DNA of 64,000 nt from Patiria pectinifera. Its lineage: Eukaryota > Echinodermata > Asteroidea > Valvatida > Asterinidae. The translations under genes were made by a program, and so were the position numbers. The DNA is taken from contig CM057142.1 in assembly GCA_029964075.1 (NCBI GenBank), positions 6,711,770 through 6,775,769 on the forward strand, in the 5' to 3' direction. Shown here in pieces: positions 32,901 to 43,389 of the stretch (its first letter is position 1; each line of letters begins with the position of its first letter). A model generated the notes under the pieces. The model was given only the letters and a program-made list of their open reading frames with translations, was not told the origin of the DNA and searched no databases.

Positions 32901-35900
32901 GCTTCGGCGAAGAGCAAGACTGCGTACGGGGTAAGTCGTATCACCATTGTCCTTTTGAAACTTCAATTTAGAAATACCAAAGCATTGTATTAATTTGCTT
33001 GACTGGATTGCGTATGCGTTGGGACACGGACGGAAATGGAGGAATAAGCCTGCAGCACGATTGTTAAATTGTAATGACTTACCTTCTTTTTTCTTCCGAC
33101 GGACAAAAACTAGACCAATGCATGCTCCACTCACTGCTTCATTGCCTGCGAGGGATTTATTTTGCATTCTGAGATTTCTGTCAGACAGTGTTTCCTTAAT
33201 CCATATTCAAAAATGCTTTCATGTCGCGTCAGATGCTCGTTAACATTGAGTTATTACGCCACACCTGACTTGGGACATAAACACTTGTTATTCCTTCGGG
33301 ATATTATTTTTGTATGGTGAACGTATAAGTAGGAGCTTAAAGCTACTCACAATGATGCAATTTGCATTTTTTTGGTAAGTATGAACTAGTGGCGTAGCCA
33401 GGAATTGTTCAGTGGGGGCGCTGGGGGGCTGGAACATTTCATGGGGGGCGTCATGTAGGGTTGTCAATCGCTTCTCAAAAGTGGGGGGGGGGGGGGGACA
33501 TACCTTGATCAGAACTAATGCTAGCGCGAAGCGCGAAGCCCTTACGGCGTGGGGGTTCGGGGCCCGCTTAAGGGCCCCGAAAAAATGGATTCTACATGTT
33601 CTGTGGTGTGATCTGAAGCAATTTTTTTTACCACTTTAACCAATAATTATCTTAGCACAAAAGATAAAATTTAAACATAATTTTCGAGGTTTTCTCAGCT
33701 AAAGGCATAAGAAATTTTTTTGAACATTGTTTTCGAGGTTGGAGTCATTGAATCACCTACCAGAATTCTGAGCTATAGGCGTGGGGTTCGGGGCCCGCTT
33801 AAGGGCCCCGAAAAAAATGGATTCTCGATGCTCTGTGGTGTGATCTGAGGCAATTTCTTACCACTTTAACCAATATTTTCTAAGCAAAAGATACATTGTA
33901 GTATATAATAGGGCCCTGTAAATGAGACACGAGTTCAAAAATCTGGGGGGGGGGGACATTTGATATTGTGTCCCCCACCCTTCAAAAAGTGTGGGGGGGG
34001 ATTGACGCCCATGGCGTCATGTAGATCAATGATATTTTTTTTAGAAAAACTCAACATCTCAGTGGGGGGGCGACTGGGGGGGGGCGACAAGGTTTCATGC
34101 CCCCCCCCCCCACGCCCCGCCGTGGCTACGCCACTGATTTCAAGGAATTTTAATTGGTCTATTATTATTATTTAGCTTATATGAATGGAGGAAACAGTTT
34201 GTGCGTGGCCGATTCGCGTGATATCGCTGACTGAAACTGTGTGACCCACGGACCACCTGTCTATAATACGTGTTCCGTGGTGTGAGCGAGCAGTGCAGTG
34301 GGTGTTAATACGCATTTTAGATTATCATTATGCGCTATGTCACGCCGGTTGTCAGCTTACTGGTCCGCGGTGGCCGGTCGAAGGGTCGTTTCTCAGTGGT
34401 CATCATGTGGATCATTCACGACTATTTAGATTTAGATCAATGATAATTTTTTTAGAAACTCAAAATCTCAGGGGGGGGGGGGCGACTGGGGGGGCCCCCG
34501 CCCCCCCCCCCCCCCCGGTGGCTACGCCACTGGTATGAACGCAAGACTGCAGGAGGAGAGACTCCAAAATAGTATTTCAGGATCTACTTTTATAAGTTCA
34601 ACATGCCGGAAGCTGATGGGCATGCTGGCTATAGGATAAGTGAATTTTGATGACATTATTAGTTACGTACAGAAGGAATTATTTGCATATGCATGTACAA
34701 TTATCTTTAAATGATAAATGATTATGTTTTGAAACGGAGTCTTGATCTAATGTTGTAAAACAACCCCAACAGGGAAAAAAAACCCAGATATTGTTCGCAT
34801 TTTGGAACTCTTATATCCCGTGTATTTCTTTGACCGGTGTGTACCTGTCGACGCGTTTTTGATGGAAACGGTCCTTACACGCCGTACAAACACACTGACA
34901 CCACGCACTGGTCGTCCCACCATGTTGAATGTGGACGGAAACCCGTCTTCACCGTTTACCCCAAAGTATAGGAATTATTTAAACATGATACATTTAAACA
35001 TTTTTTTTTGTAATTTTCATTTAATCAACATATTTATACATTCAATTAAAAAGGTATAGGGCCTATGTTCTACAGGTTCACTGTTATGTTGGAAGTTGGT
35101 GACTTCATTTGGAACATCAGATTATGTTGAGATAATGGTGTCAAATTCTAAATATGAGACGCCCTTTGAAGGTTGTAATGTGAAGGTGCGCTAAACTTCG
35201 TCCTGTTATCTCCTCGACAGATTCTGTGCTTCACTGCTTCCTCGGTGGTCAGCCTGATCGCCTGCATCGTCAGCATCCAGCTGCTTCGCCTGGGCCTGGT
35301 CAACCACACCACGGACGGTCAGACCTTCATGAAGGACTCCATGGACTCTCTGGTCATGGTGGCGCTGTCTACCACGGCCGTAGCCTGCGCCTTCAGCGTG
35401 CTGTCGGCCATTGCGAGCAGCCTGATCGCCTGGCAGCTCAAGAAGGAGCAGAAGATAAGGGGCAGGCGGCGGGTCTTGTCCAAGGAGGAGATGATTGCAG
35501 AGAGACAGAAACAACTCAGACAGGTAAGGAGACGAGTAGGTTGGCCACGTTTGAAAGAATGAGGGCACTCTACTTTTCTTGACAAAAAGTAGAAATATTA
35601 CACTTTTTTTACGAAGCAATTTAGCAAGTTTACTTCAATCTAAAAGTATATTCTTCCCTTACTCTTCACCTCCATTGTTCTGTCCCCTCGTTAATCCCTC
35701 GTGTTTTGTCCCCCATTTTACACGCCCCGCTTTGTGCATCATGGACAGAAACAAATAATGACGGTATGCGCAGTTACCTGCAGAAAATGATGCTACAGGC
35801 CAGACTTGTATGCAGGAAGATGCGAATTTGTATATAGACATTTTCCATTGTGCTTTAAATTTGAGCACTAATCATTCTGCGCCTCTTGTGCAACTTCTTT

Positions 35901-35983
35901 TACAGCAAAAAGAACAAGAAAAGAAAGTGCTGGATCGGATTGAGAAGGAGCGAACTCGAGCTGGAAGGTACCACAGGATTTGA
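29944..35983 (+). CDS. TMEM196: TMEM196-like four-pass membrane protein
   Basis: A small four-transmembrane protein of unknown function, similar to TMEM196 and more distantly to the MS4A fold. Four coding exons, all phase 0 with GT-AG borders: 29944-30216, 32874-32930, 35221-35523 and 35906-35983, giving 236 residues. An acceptor at 29903 precedes the start, so there is an upstream non-coding exon. Residues 1-42 are a Pro/Ala/Glu-rich cytoplasmic tail. Membrane segments lie at about 43-67, 80-102, 111-135 and 155-181. The TMEM196 hallmark PIWSGSC continuing into VVVCGGFGIASAK spans exons 1 and 2, as in PVWSGVCFLLCGICG of the vertebrate protein. The 57-bp exon 2 is easily missed but completes the second helix. 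The C-terminal tail (about 182-236) is basic and probably coiled coil. Family placement rests on remembered sequence and is moderate. Confidence 0.75.
30588..31108. mobile_element. MITE family C (TTAA target), copy 2, in TMEM196-like intron
   Basis: TTAA on both sides (30584-30587 and 31109-31112). Ends AGGGAAGATACAACATTTGC and (reverse) AGGGAATGTACAACATTTGC. The centre at 30738-30767 is a perfect 30-base palindrome beginning TCCAACGCTGGTCGG. Full-length match to 13567-14098 in reverse. Confidence 0.82.
31113..32084. other. TMEM196-like intron 1, middle
   Basis: AT-rich intronic sequence. No frames with similarity and no repeat family recognised. Confidence 0.4.
32085..32340 (+). repeat. Dispersed repeat F, copy 1
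   Basis: CGCCAGGATTTTTTC, then a CCCC-rich segment, ATATTCTCGATTTATCA, GGGACATTTCCCCCTCC, CAATATGACTCGCGCC, a pyrimidine run and a GGGG/CCCC end followed by CGACGCCCATG. The same order of blocks occurs at 48222-48440. Ends GTCGCCAGG and GACGCCCATG suggest a degraded terminal repeat. Confidence 0.65.
33388..34147. mobile_element. GTGGCGTAGCCA inverted-repeat element with internal duplication
   Basis: AGTGGCGTAGCCAGGAA at 33389 and TGGCTACGCCACTG at about 34120-34136 are inverted ends. Inside, a unit of about 95 bases (GGTTCGGGGCCCGCTTAAGG, TGTGGTGTGATCTGA, ACCACTTTAACCAAT) is repeated at about 33549 and 33780. Several G-runs of 9-16 bases are present. In TMEM196-like intron 2. Confidence 0.65.
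34420..34533. repeat. Duplicate of the right end of the GTGGCGTAGCCA element
   Basis: TAGATCAATGATAATTTTTT, AGAAACTCAAAATCTCAG, G-run, GGCGACTGGGGGG, C-run and GGTGGCTACGCCACTG repeat the block at about 34021-34136. Confidence 0.65.
34534..35220 (+). other. TMEM196-like intron 2, last part
   Basis: No repeat recognised. Acceptor CTGTTATCTCCTCGACAG ends at 35220. An ATG frame at 34862 has no domain. Confidence 0.4.
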
Positions 35984-36145
35984 AAGGAAAAGGAGATATA
36001 GCAGCCTCGGTAAACATTTCTATTAGATTAAAAAACGGGCCCTGTTGACAATAATAGTAGGTATTTATTTACTGGTATAATGGAGGTTTGAAATCGATAG
36101 AGAAGATCGTTCCACAGTACATGTATTCCATAACAAAATGGCTGA

Positions 36146-36151
36146 AATAAA
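36146..36151 (+). terminator. Candidate polyadenylation signal of the TMEM196-like gene
   Basis: AATAAA 163 bases after the stop codon on the plus strand. Confidence 0.45.
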
Positions 36152-36642
36152 AACAGATTTACAAGAACTTCAAGTTCCTGATCTGTATTTAACATAGTAC
36201 ATGTATGTTAAAAAATTATCTCATACACTCTTGTCCAGAAAATGGTTCCGTCTTTGAAGGTACGATTTTCAAACTCATTTCAGATATCAAAAAAACACAT
36301 TGTAAATAATTCTTTTGACATTTTGTAAAAAGTTGATGTATTTGTGAGACTCAGTCTAAAAATTTAGACACTTAAAACGTGCAGACTTGTTGTAAAGTAC
36401 ATGTAGTTAAACAAGCAGATTGAGTATACTTGATAAAGGAGATAGTTTTATAATTGTACACAGAACATTGAAATCGTGGCTGAAGACTTAAAGGAAATAT
36501 TCAATTATTCCAGTAATACCTATATAATTAAAACCATATTTTGTAAGGGTAGCCCTCCCAGTTAACACTAATATACAGGAACCCTCATTACAATTACAAA
36601 CATGCAATGCGGCTAGTGTGTAATGTGCTTCCGTTAAAACCC

Positions 36643-37420
36643 CAACCTCGTCCCCAAGGCTTTCTTTATTTTCAACCTCGTTTCCAATGGTAACGTACCG
36701 TACGTACACACCTTCCCAGAAAATAATCCTTTCCAATTTGCTCATATTAATATGAAATGTGATACTGCATAACTCACGCTGCAACGAATTTATTCTGTTT
36801 TCACCCCAGACACCACATACAAAAACAAACGCTGATGTAAAGCATAGGCAGGCATCAGACTATTCCTCATTTGCCTACGTATCCAATTGTGTTGGATATG
36901 CAAATGATCCAATACCAGGGCGTGTTTTCGTGACCGTGACCAGAAACATATGTTTGGCTTTGGTCATTGGTTGAGCGTTTTCGTGACTTCGGTTGGCTGG
37001 AGTGACGTCACTGTTCCGACCAAAACCGAACAAAGGCCAAGGGTCGGTTTCGGAGTACATTTCAAGATGTTGGAAAGGTAAATACACGACATAAATTGTT
37101 ACAAAACAGTGTTGGGAAAAATAGGCTTGTAATATTTATTTTTAATACGTTTGTTTGTACATTTTAAGTGGCCTGTAATAAAATGTTTTAACAAGAATTG
37201 CCATCCCATTTACACCTTACTCCATGTTTGTTTACAACTTTTTGGCACTGTTTTTGGTTCAGCGTTTTTGTGCGCATGTGTAAACATGTTTCTGGTTATC
37301 AATTTGACGTCACAAACATGTTTTTGGTCACAGTCGCGAAAAGTCGCCCCAAGCCTGAGAGAGCAGGTAGTGATGGGAGCGTAGGCCTACTGCTTGACAC
37401 GTACCCTGGGAATGAGATTG
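36643..37420. mobile_element. MITE family B, copy with a nested insertion
   Basis: Begins CAACCTCGTCCCCA, ends CCTGGGAATGAGATTG, and TTAAAACCC is duplicated on both sides (36634-36642 and 37421-37429). It is about 260 bases longer than the other copies because a second element lies at about 36921-37355, in the segment that reads CCAATACCAGGG...TGAGAGAGC in the uninterrupted copy at 43390. Confidence 0.82.
36921..37355. mobile_element. Inverted-repeat element nested in MITE family B
   Basis: TTTTCGTGACCGTGACCAGA at about 36925 and its near-complement TTTTTGGTCACAGTCGCGAA at about 37321-37340 are the ends. ACATGTTTCTGG and TGACGTCAC occur in both halves. No coding frame. Confidence 0.65.
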
Positions 37421-37429
37421 TTAAAACCC

Positions 37430-38341
37430 GTATCGTATCATTTGTACGTTTATAAACGTTCGTTTTGTTTTTAAAAGGCTTTATTGCTCAAAATCTGCAT
37501 GAAAGTGTTGGGTACCGCATGGTTTTGAACCATCTACGTAAACCAGATGTAGAGGATTTTTTTACAATCGAAAAATAACTTCATAGAATTTTATGACTGG
37601 AATTCTTCAACTCTGTGTAAATTCCGTATACCGTGAGGTGAATTTGCCCATGGGCAATTCCACGGTTACTCGCGTTACATTTTTGATGTACTTTTGAGTT
37701 TCCTTGGGCTGTAATTACCTTACTGAAAAGGTTTAATAACTGTTATCCCCATAGTAGATAGAGTAGACCCAGACCTACCTAAGCACCAAAGATGACATCC
37801 AGAAAAATGTGTTATGTATGATAAACAAGACGCACAAAATCGGTTACTCACGTTACATTTTCGTGAGTTACTGGTACTAGAGAATTATTCAACACATTGT
37901 GCTTGCTGTCACCAAGATTCTGATAATTTGTGTCTCTTGTTTTTTTTAGCAGCCTTTGACTAATCATCGCTAGAGAAAAACACACGCAGGCCATTAAACC
38001 AATTGATCCTCCAAAAATAGCTTCATTTTCCAGCTTCAGCACTTATAGCATACCGGTACATTGTACTTTGCTATGGTAGTTTACATGAACAGCAATCAAT
38101 TTGATATTTTGTGTGAAATATGCACAATAAAGTAATTGTTTTTCAACTAATTAATCTAATGTTGTAAACCACTTCAAGCGTTTTCAGAAAGAAAAATCAA
38201 ATTCAAGAAAAAGTTGGCCTCCCAACCTGGTGCGGGGTCACTGTCAAATTCCCTGAGTTTTCCCTGATTATTGGTGTTTCTCAAAAATTCCCTGAGTTTT
38301 CTAAGTCTAGAGAGAAGGAAACTCATTTAACGCCCGGTTGG
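37430..38341. other. Intergenic stretch between convergent genes
   Basis: The TMEM196-like gene and the HNMT-like gene converge here. A 64-codon minus-strand frame at 37848-38042 has one hydrophobic segment and a polar tail, but its apparent start is not ATG and no family is recognised. Otherwise nothing. Confidence 0.3.
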
Positions 38342-41300
38342 TCATGGTCTACGTATGATGTAAGCGGAGTTACTCCCATCCAAGATTACCTGCCCGTCCG
38401 CGGTTATCGACGAGCAAGCATCACTCCTCAAGAACCGAAGCACATCCTTCCGAAGCTCAGCCGCTGCAGTCTGGGCGAAGTTGTTCGATCGAGTGATGGT
38501 ATCTAGAAGGTGTCTCCCGTCCTCGGTAAGCTCTTGGGGAGGATCGAAGCAGCATGTGACGTTCACGTAGATCCCAATCGGCTGGACCTCTGAAATCATA
38601 ATGTTCTGCTTCCTGCATGCCTCCTCCAAATCAAAAGATGTGAAGAAGTCTTTCTCTTGGCCAAGGGATGTGTTGAGGAACTGCCAAAATTGCCCGCCCC
38701 CTGATTTACCTGAAAAATTCAAATGAACAAAAAAATTCATACAAAGAGCCGTGCTTGTTGAGTTTTAATGCATATAAAGAGAATGAGAAACTCGCCTTAT
38801 TGTTTATTTTGTTAAATGTACTATAATAATTAAAATTATCATTTTAAGACCCATCACACTTCTCAGGTTTTGAAATCACGTTAGTTAAAGAAAATGGTGC
38901 TTCCAAAACAAAAGTAGTAGCCAGAGATTCCTGCTGTGATGTTTATTGCCAGTAAATTGAATTTTACATATCTTTTCTGAAATGCCATCTATTCATCTAC
39001 AAATATTCCCAGCGCGTAACTGTTCTCACTGCCAAAATAATCAACATAAATTACCATTATTATGGTAGCTCGGTGGTCGAGTGGTAAGACATCTGCACTA
39101 GAAAGCAGGAGGTCGTGGGTTCGAGTCCCACCCGATTGATTTTTTCCAACTTTCACTCGGGAGGTAACACAGTATACAGTGTTTAAACGTCGGTGAAGGG
39201 CAAAGCCTAATTTGATAAATTACCATTAACTAGTGTGATTAGAAGAATACCCCCACTGTGCAGCTTATCGTAGAGATATCTGATGGAACTCCCTATGTCT
39301 CCCGTGTAGTAGATGGAGTTGAAGCAGCAGATAAAATGAAACTTGTCTTCTTCCTTGGCGGTTGATTGATACTCCTGGAATGTCTGCTGTCTCCAGTCAA
39401 ACTCTATACCTTGTAGCCTAGGAGATTCCTTGCCGACCAGGTCTTGGCACTGTTGAAACGCGTGAAGGTCAGGCTCAAGGAAGATAGCTCGTACGTTAGG
39501 ATGTACCTTGTCCCGAAGGTGAGGTAGGATTCTGCTGTCGATCTTGCCTGTTGAAGGTAAAGATGCGTCTTGTTTTAATTCAGCCTGGATGGATCACTAT
39601 GCAAACGTAGGGATGTAGGTTGTGGATGGAAGGTCCTGGGTCCTAAGGAATATGGGAAGCCATAGGCAACACAAAAGACTCCCTCCAACTTTCCTCCCTA
39701 AGTGTTTTCCAACAAATGACGGGTCTCAAATTCGAGGTAAATGGCAAGATTAAACGAGAACTTACCTGTTTGTAATTTAATCTTGATTTCAAGAGAAAGG
39801 GCGAGCGAGAGATTACGTGAGATTCCAGTTGCGCATGCGCGGGCATAATTCACAGTGATGTGGCGTCTGGTATAGCATTCAAGACCTCAAATTACAGGAA
39901 AGAAATGGACGAGAAGTTAACCCTAAACGTAGACAAAAGGGAGAGAACGGAGGGCACGTAATCTGTCGCTCGCCAGTTCTCATAACAATCAAGATTAAAC
40001 TTTAAACAGAAACGTTTGTAAATCTTTCCATTTCATTTCGAAATCTCGCGAGTGATTCCGTGAGACAACTTCACAGCAGATAATACTGTTCACCACTGAT
40101 GACGCTAGTGCTGAATACGTAGTCATGAACAAAATACTGAGATACAATACCGGTAGGCCTACTGTTAAAAAACCCAAAGGTAATGCGGTCATATAGACAT
40201 GTTCACAAATTTATGTACGAGGGCAGCGTTCATTTTCGGGTGCTTATGGTTGCAGGCCAGTAAATTGGTCCGAAATTGCCTACGCCGTCCAAATCACGAT
40301 TTGCATGCCCTCAAATTCTTGAATATTTGAGCATATTGTGGGCCATGAAATTGAGGGTTTGTAAAAAAAATATGGGTGGAAGCCGTGCACAGGACTGTGA
40401 GCTTGTGTTTAGTGAAATTTGGATGAAATTAGGGCCCTAAAAGTGCTCTATTTTCAAATGGAGTGTATGCACCGTTTTTCAAAATGGCGATAGGCTTCAG
40501 GACTATTTTAAGGGGTGATCATCTTCGGATAGAAATTTCTCCTAAAAGTCATTAGATAACCCCCCCCCCAAAAAAAAAATCGAAAAGAAAATGAAAAGTG
40601 ATGTAATAAGCTTCAATTTGATGTGTGTCTCGAACACCTTGGAGAGTTGTGAGTATTTTTCCCGAATTCGGCAGTTTATTTACTGGTCTGCAACCTTTAT
40701 GGTTCGTTACCAAAATGGCGGGGTGCGCATGCGCTATAAATGGCAAGACATTTTTTTTGGGGGGGGGGGCTGACCTGGGGGACAGCGTTTCAAATTGGGG
40801 TCTCCAATGGTGGTTCCTCAACAATTTGCTCCCAAATCTGAAGGGGGCTGATAGACCGTCAACCGATATTACAGCAATATTAAGCGAAAAAAGGGGGCGG
40901 GGATTGATTTAGGGGTTGGAAGGAGCTGGAACTCAATTAGCTCCCGTTGGGGGCACCCTACAGCAAGGCAGCCGCATTTTTTTTTTAATATGAGTTATCC
41001 ATCCTTCCCCATGCCGTACAAGCGGTTTTGGAGAATTTTTCAAAACGTCGCGCTTGTTTAAAGGTTGCAGGCCAGTAAATCGGTCCGAAATTGCCTACGC
41101 CGGCCAAATCACAATTTGCATGTCCTAAAATTCTTCAATTTTTGAGTATATTTTGGGCCATGAACTTCAGGGTGTGTAAAAAGTATGGGTGGAAGCCGTA
41201 CATGTGTTTTAGTGAAATTTGGATAATAATAATAATAATAGTGAACATTTATACCGCGCCATATCTGTCAATATGACACTCCTGGCGCAAATTATGAGAC

Positions 41301-43001
41301 GTGTAAGAAAGGTAAATAAAGTTAATGAGAAAATATGAGACCCATTATGTAGCACCTTATAATGGTTTACAAGGTGCTGCGGCGCACATTGCAGCCACTG
41401 CCAGAAACACCGGGGCAAACCCCTTATCTTAGCGATAAGTGTTACTGGGTTCTTTAACGTGCATTACACAACACACGGGACCTACGGCTTTACGTCCCAT
41501 CCAAAGGACGAAGCAATAATGGTAAAGTGCCTATCTCAAGAGCACAAGCGCCATGTTCCCACGGTCAGGATTCGAACCCATGCACCACGGCACACGAGTC
41601 GAACACCATAACCACTGGACCACAGCGCCCCATGAATGAAAATTGGGGCACTAAAAGTGCTCTATTTTCAAATGGAGTGTATGTACGTACCGTTTTTCAA
41701 AATGGCGATGGGCTTCAAGATTATTTAAAGGGGTGATCAAATTTCTCCTAAAAGTCATCAGATTACCCCAAAAAATTGAAAAGAAAATGAAAGATGATGA
41801 AATAAGCTTTACTTTGATGTGTGTCTCGAACACCTTGGAGAGTTGTGGGTATTTTTTTTCTCGAATTTCTGAAGTGGGGACATTTATCATTGGGGTCTGT
41901 GGCATTTTATTAACATGTCTGCAACCTTATGGGCCTTATGCACGAGCCGGCCATATTAAATTGAGAGTGAGGTAAAATCTTCATTTTTGGAACTTACGAA
42001 GACAAACGAAAGCAAGTAAATTACTTAGTAATTCAAGTCTGCTTCAATTAATAATTTAAAATTTGTAATCCAACATTCCCTAATTTTTTAAAGCCAGAAT
42101 AATTAAAAAAACCCAAAATGACAAGTAAGCCTGCATAAATAGTCTGGTGCCATCCAATTCAACAGTTAACAATAATTTATGCAATACTTTCAGGGAACTC
42201 GACAAAAATGACCAACTCGTGCAAAAGGCCCATAAGAGCTAATTGCTGATGTACTGATGGTGCAGTAATTACAAACAGCGAACTCACACTGTTGGCTTGG
42301 ATGTCATGACCTCTGCCCTGTTTACAATTCAGGTCATGACATCCGGAGTCCAAATGTTATTCTTTAATGTTCAGTGTTTTGCCGTTCCATGAGGAATGTA
42401 TGTTTGCTTAAAACTGATGTACTAAGGCCCATAAGAGCTCATTGCTAAAGTACTGAGGTACTGATGTACTAAGGCACATAAGAGCACATTGCTGATGTAC
42501 GGAGGTACAAGCTGAGCCTTTGCATAGTAGTTGCCATATTTTGAGCAACATGCTTTTGTTCTAGATGGACATCGTGAGCAGACATATTTAATGCATTCAT
42601 TTTTATTCTGAATTGAAAAATAAAGAAAGACCTCCAAGATGGCTGATGTACGCAAAGTGTCAATATTATACATCACTTCAAAATCATGTGGTCAAATTTA
42701 ACCATAAATAGTCAATCCCTGCAGGATAAACTGGGCAGTTGGGGATGCAGTAAACAATTGTACTAATTTAGTTGTTGTACTTACCATTCCCAGCGCCCAC
42801 ACTAAGCACGTTTAATGTGCCAGTCGCAGGCAGGGAAATCTCCATTGAGTCCGCAAGTTTGGGTAGGCTTTTGTCTATCCAATCTGAAAATTTGTTAAAC
42901 CTTTGACTCACACGATTATACACATCAAAATTTACGTTGTAGTAGTCTACACTGTTACAATACTCCGTCAAAGTCTGTGACGGTACGGCGTTTTCAGACA
43001 T
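38342..43001 (-). CDS. HNMT: Histamine N-methyltransferase-like SAM-dependent methyltransferase
   Basis: A cytosolic class I methyltransferase of the HNMT family. Three exons on the minus strand, 42785-43001, 39224-39547 and 38342-38709, keep frame through GT-AG introns and give 302 residues (human HNMT 292). The SAM-binding motif VLSVGAGNGKID spans the exon 1/2 junction; an acidic FLEPD follows, then FDWRQQTFQEYQ and CCFNSIYYTGDI. Exon 3 has the family C-terminal half (FDPPQELTEDGRHLLD, FAQTAAAELRKDVLRFL). By alignment from memory, the human histamine-contact residues E28, Q143 and N283 correspond to R, N and S here, while the YY pair is kept. I infer that the fold and cofactor use are conserved and that the methyl acceptor may not be histamine. 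A broken duplicate lies upstream at 46.4-47.4 kb. Start: the ATG at 43001 opens exon 1. Confidence 0.9.
39066..39215 (+). mobile_element. tRNA-derived SINE beside the exon 2 donor of the HNMT-like gene
   Basis: Same head (A box TGGTCGAGTGG, B box GGTTCGAGTCC) and tail (CAACTTTCACTCGGGAGG to GCCTAATTTGAT) as the SINE at 9.85 kb. It lies antisense to the gene, about 8 bases from the 5' splice site at 39222-39223. Confidence 0.8.
39548..40248. other. HNMT-like intron 1, 3' part
   Basis: No repeat or gene recognised. The acceptor CCTTCAACAG (minus strand) lies next to exon 2. Confidence 0.4.
40249..40695 (+). mobile_element. MITE family A, most complete copy
   Basis: Starts GGTTGCAGGCCAGTAAATTG and ends ATTTACTGGTCTGCAACC, giving terminal inverted repeats of about 18 bases with two mismatches. 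The 447-bp interior is non-coding. It lies in the first intron of the HNMT-like gene. Confidence 0.8.
41063..41926 (+). mobile_element. MITE family A copy split by a SINE
   Basis: 5' part 41063-41222 and 3' part from about 41633 to 41926 align with the two halves of the neighbouring copy. The junction falls at TAGTGAAATTTGGA in both. The insertion is the SINE at 41222-41632. Confidence 0.8.
41222..41632 (-). mobile_element. tRNA-derived SINE nested in MITE family A
   Basis: Read on the minus strand: a tRNA-like head (GGTCCAGTGGTTATGG and B box GGTTCGAATCC), then GGATGGGACGTAAAGCCG, GGTCCCGTGTGTTGTG, GCACGTTAAAGAACCCAG and GGGGTTTGCCCCGGTG. It ends in a TTATTATTATT tail, the expected 3' end of a retroposed SINE. 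Confidence 0.8.
42226..42512 (+). repeat. Short direct repeats and a 14-bp hairpin
   Basis: CCCATAAGAGCT-ATTGCT occurs at about 42229 and 42428, with a third, CACATAAGAGCACATTGCT, at about 42475, each followed by GTACTGA-type words. Between them, GGATGTCATGACCT (42299-42312) pairs perfectly with 42331-42344. In HNMT-like intron 1. Confidence 0.55.
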
Positions 43002-43380
43002 GTTTGTTTGTATTCACCGTTGAGAAATTTTTATTTCTCCGTATAGTCAGACTGTACTATAGAGCTATATTAAATTATATGCAAATAGCCGTATAAAAGC
43101 CGTACAAAATTTCTAGGTCTCCATAGGTTTGTGCACAAACATGGATGCACCCAGCAGGCATTACTTTGTACACGAAGTTAGCGCTCTAGTAATTAAATAT
43201 AGCTCTATGGACTGTACTGGGATAATGCGGGGTCAGTTTACAAGGCAGAAACATACACGTACTGTACGTATACAAAAACCTTTGTAGCGACTGACTGCGT
43301 GTGACGAGGTCAACGGGTCAAGCCCATTGATCTCCATATATATGTGTATATATGGAGATCAATGGTCATTTCAATCTAGT
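43002..43380. promoter_or_regulatory. 5' flank of the HNMT-like gene
   Basis: This stretch lies between the start codon and the family B element at 43390, and should hold the promoter. A short inverted pair, TTGATCTCCATATATA and TATATGGAGATCAATGG, lies at about 43328-43364. No certain core element. Confidence 0.3.
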
Positions 43381-43389
43381 ACTTGACCG

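Noticed and set aside
35206-35619. 137-codon minus-strand open frame
   Set aside because: It is the shadow of the TMEM196-like exon on the plus strand, which has helices and matching splice sites.
37848-38042. 64-codon minus-strand frame with one hydrophobic segment
   Set aside because: The apparent start is not ATG, no convincing acceptor was seen and no family is recognised. It lies in the 3' flank of the HNMT-like gene.
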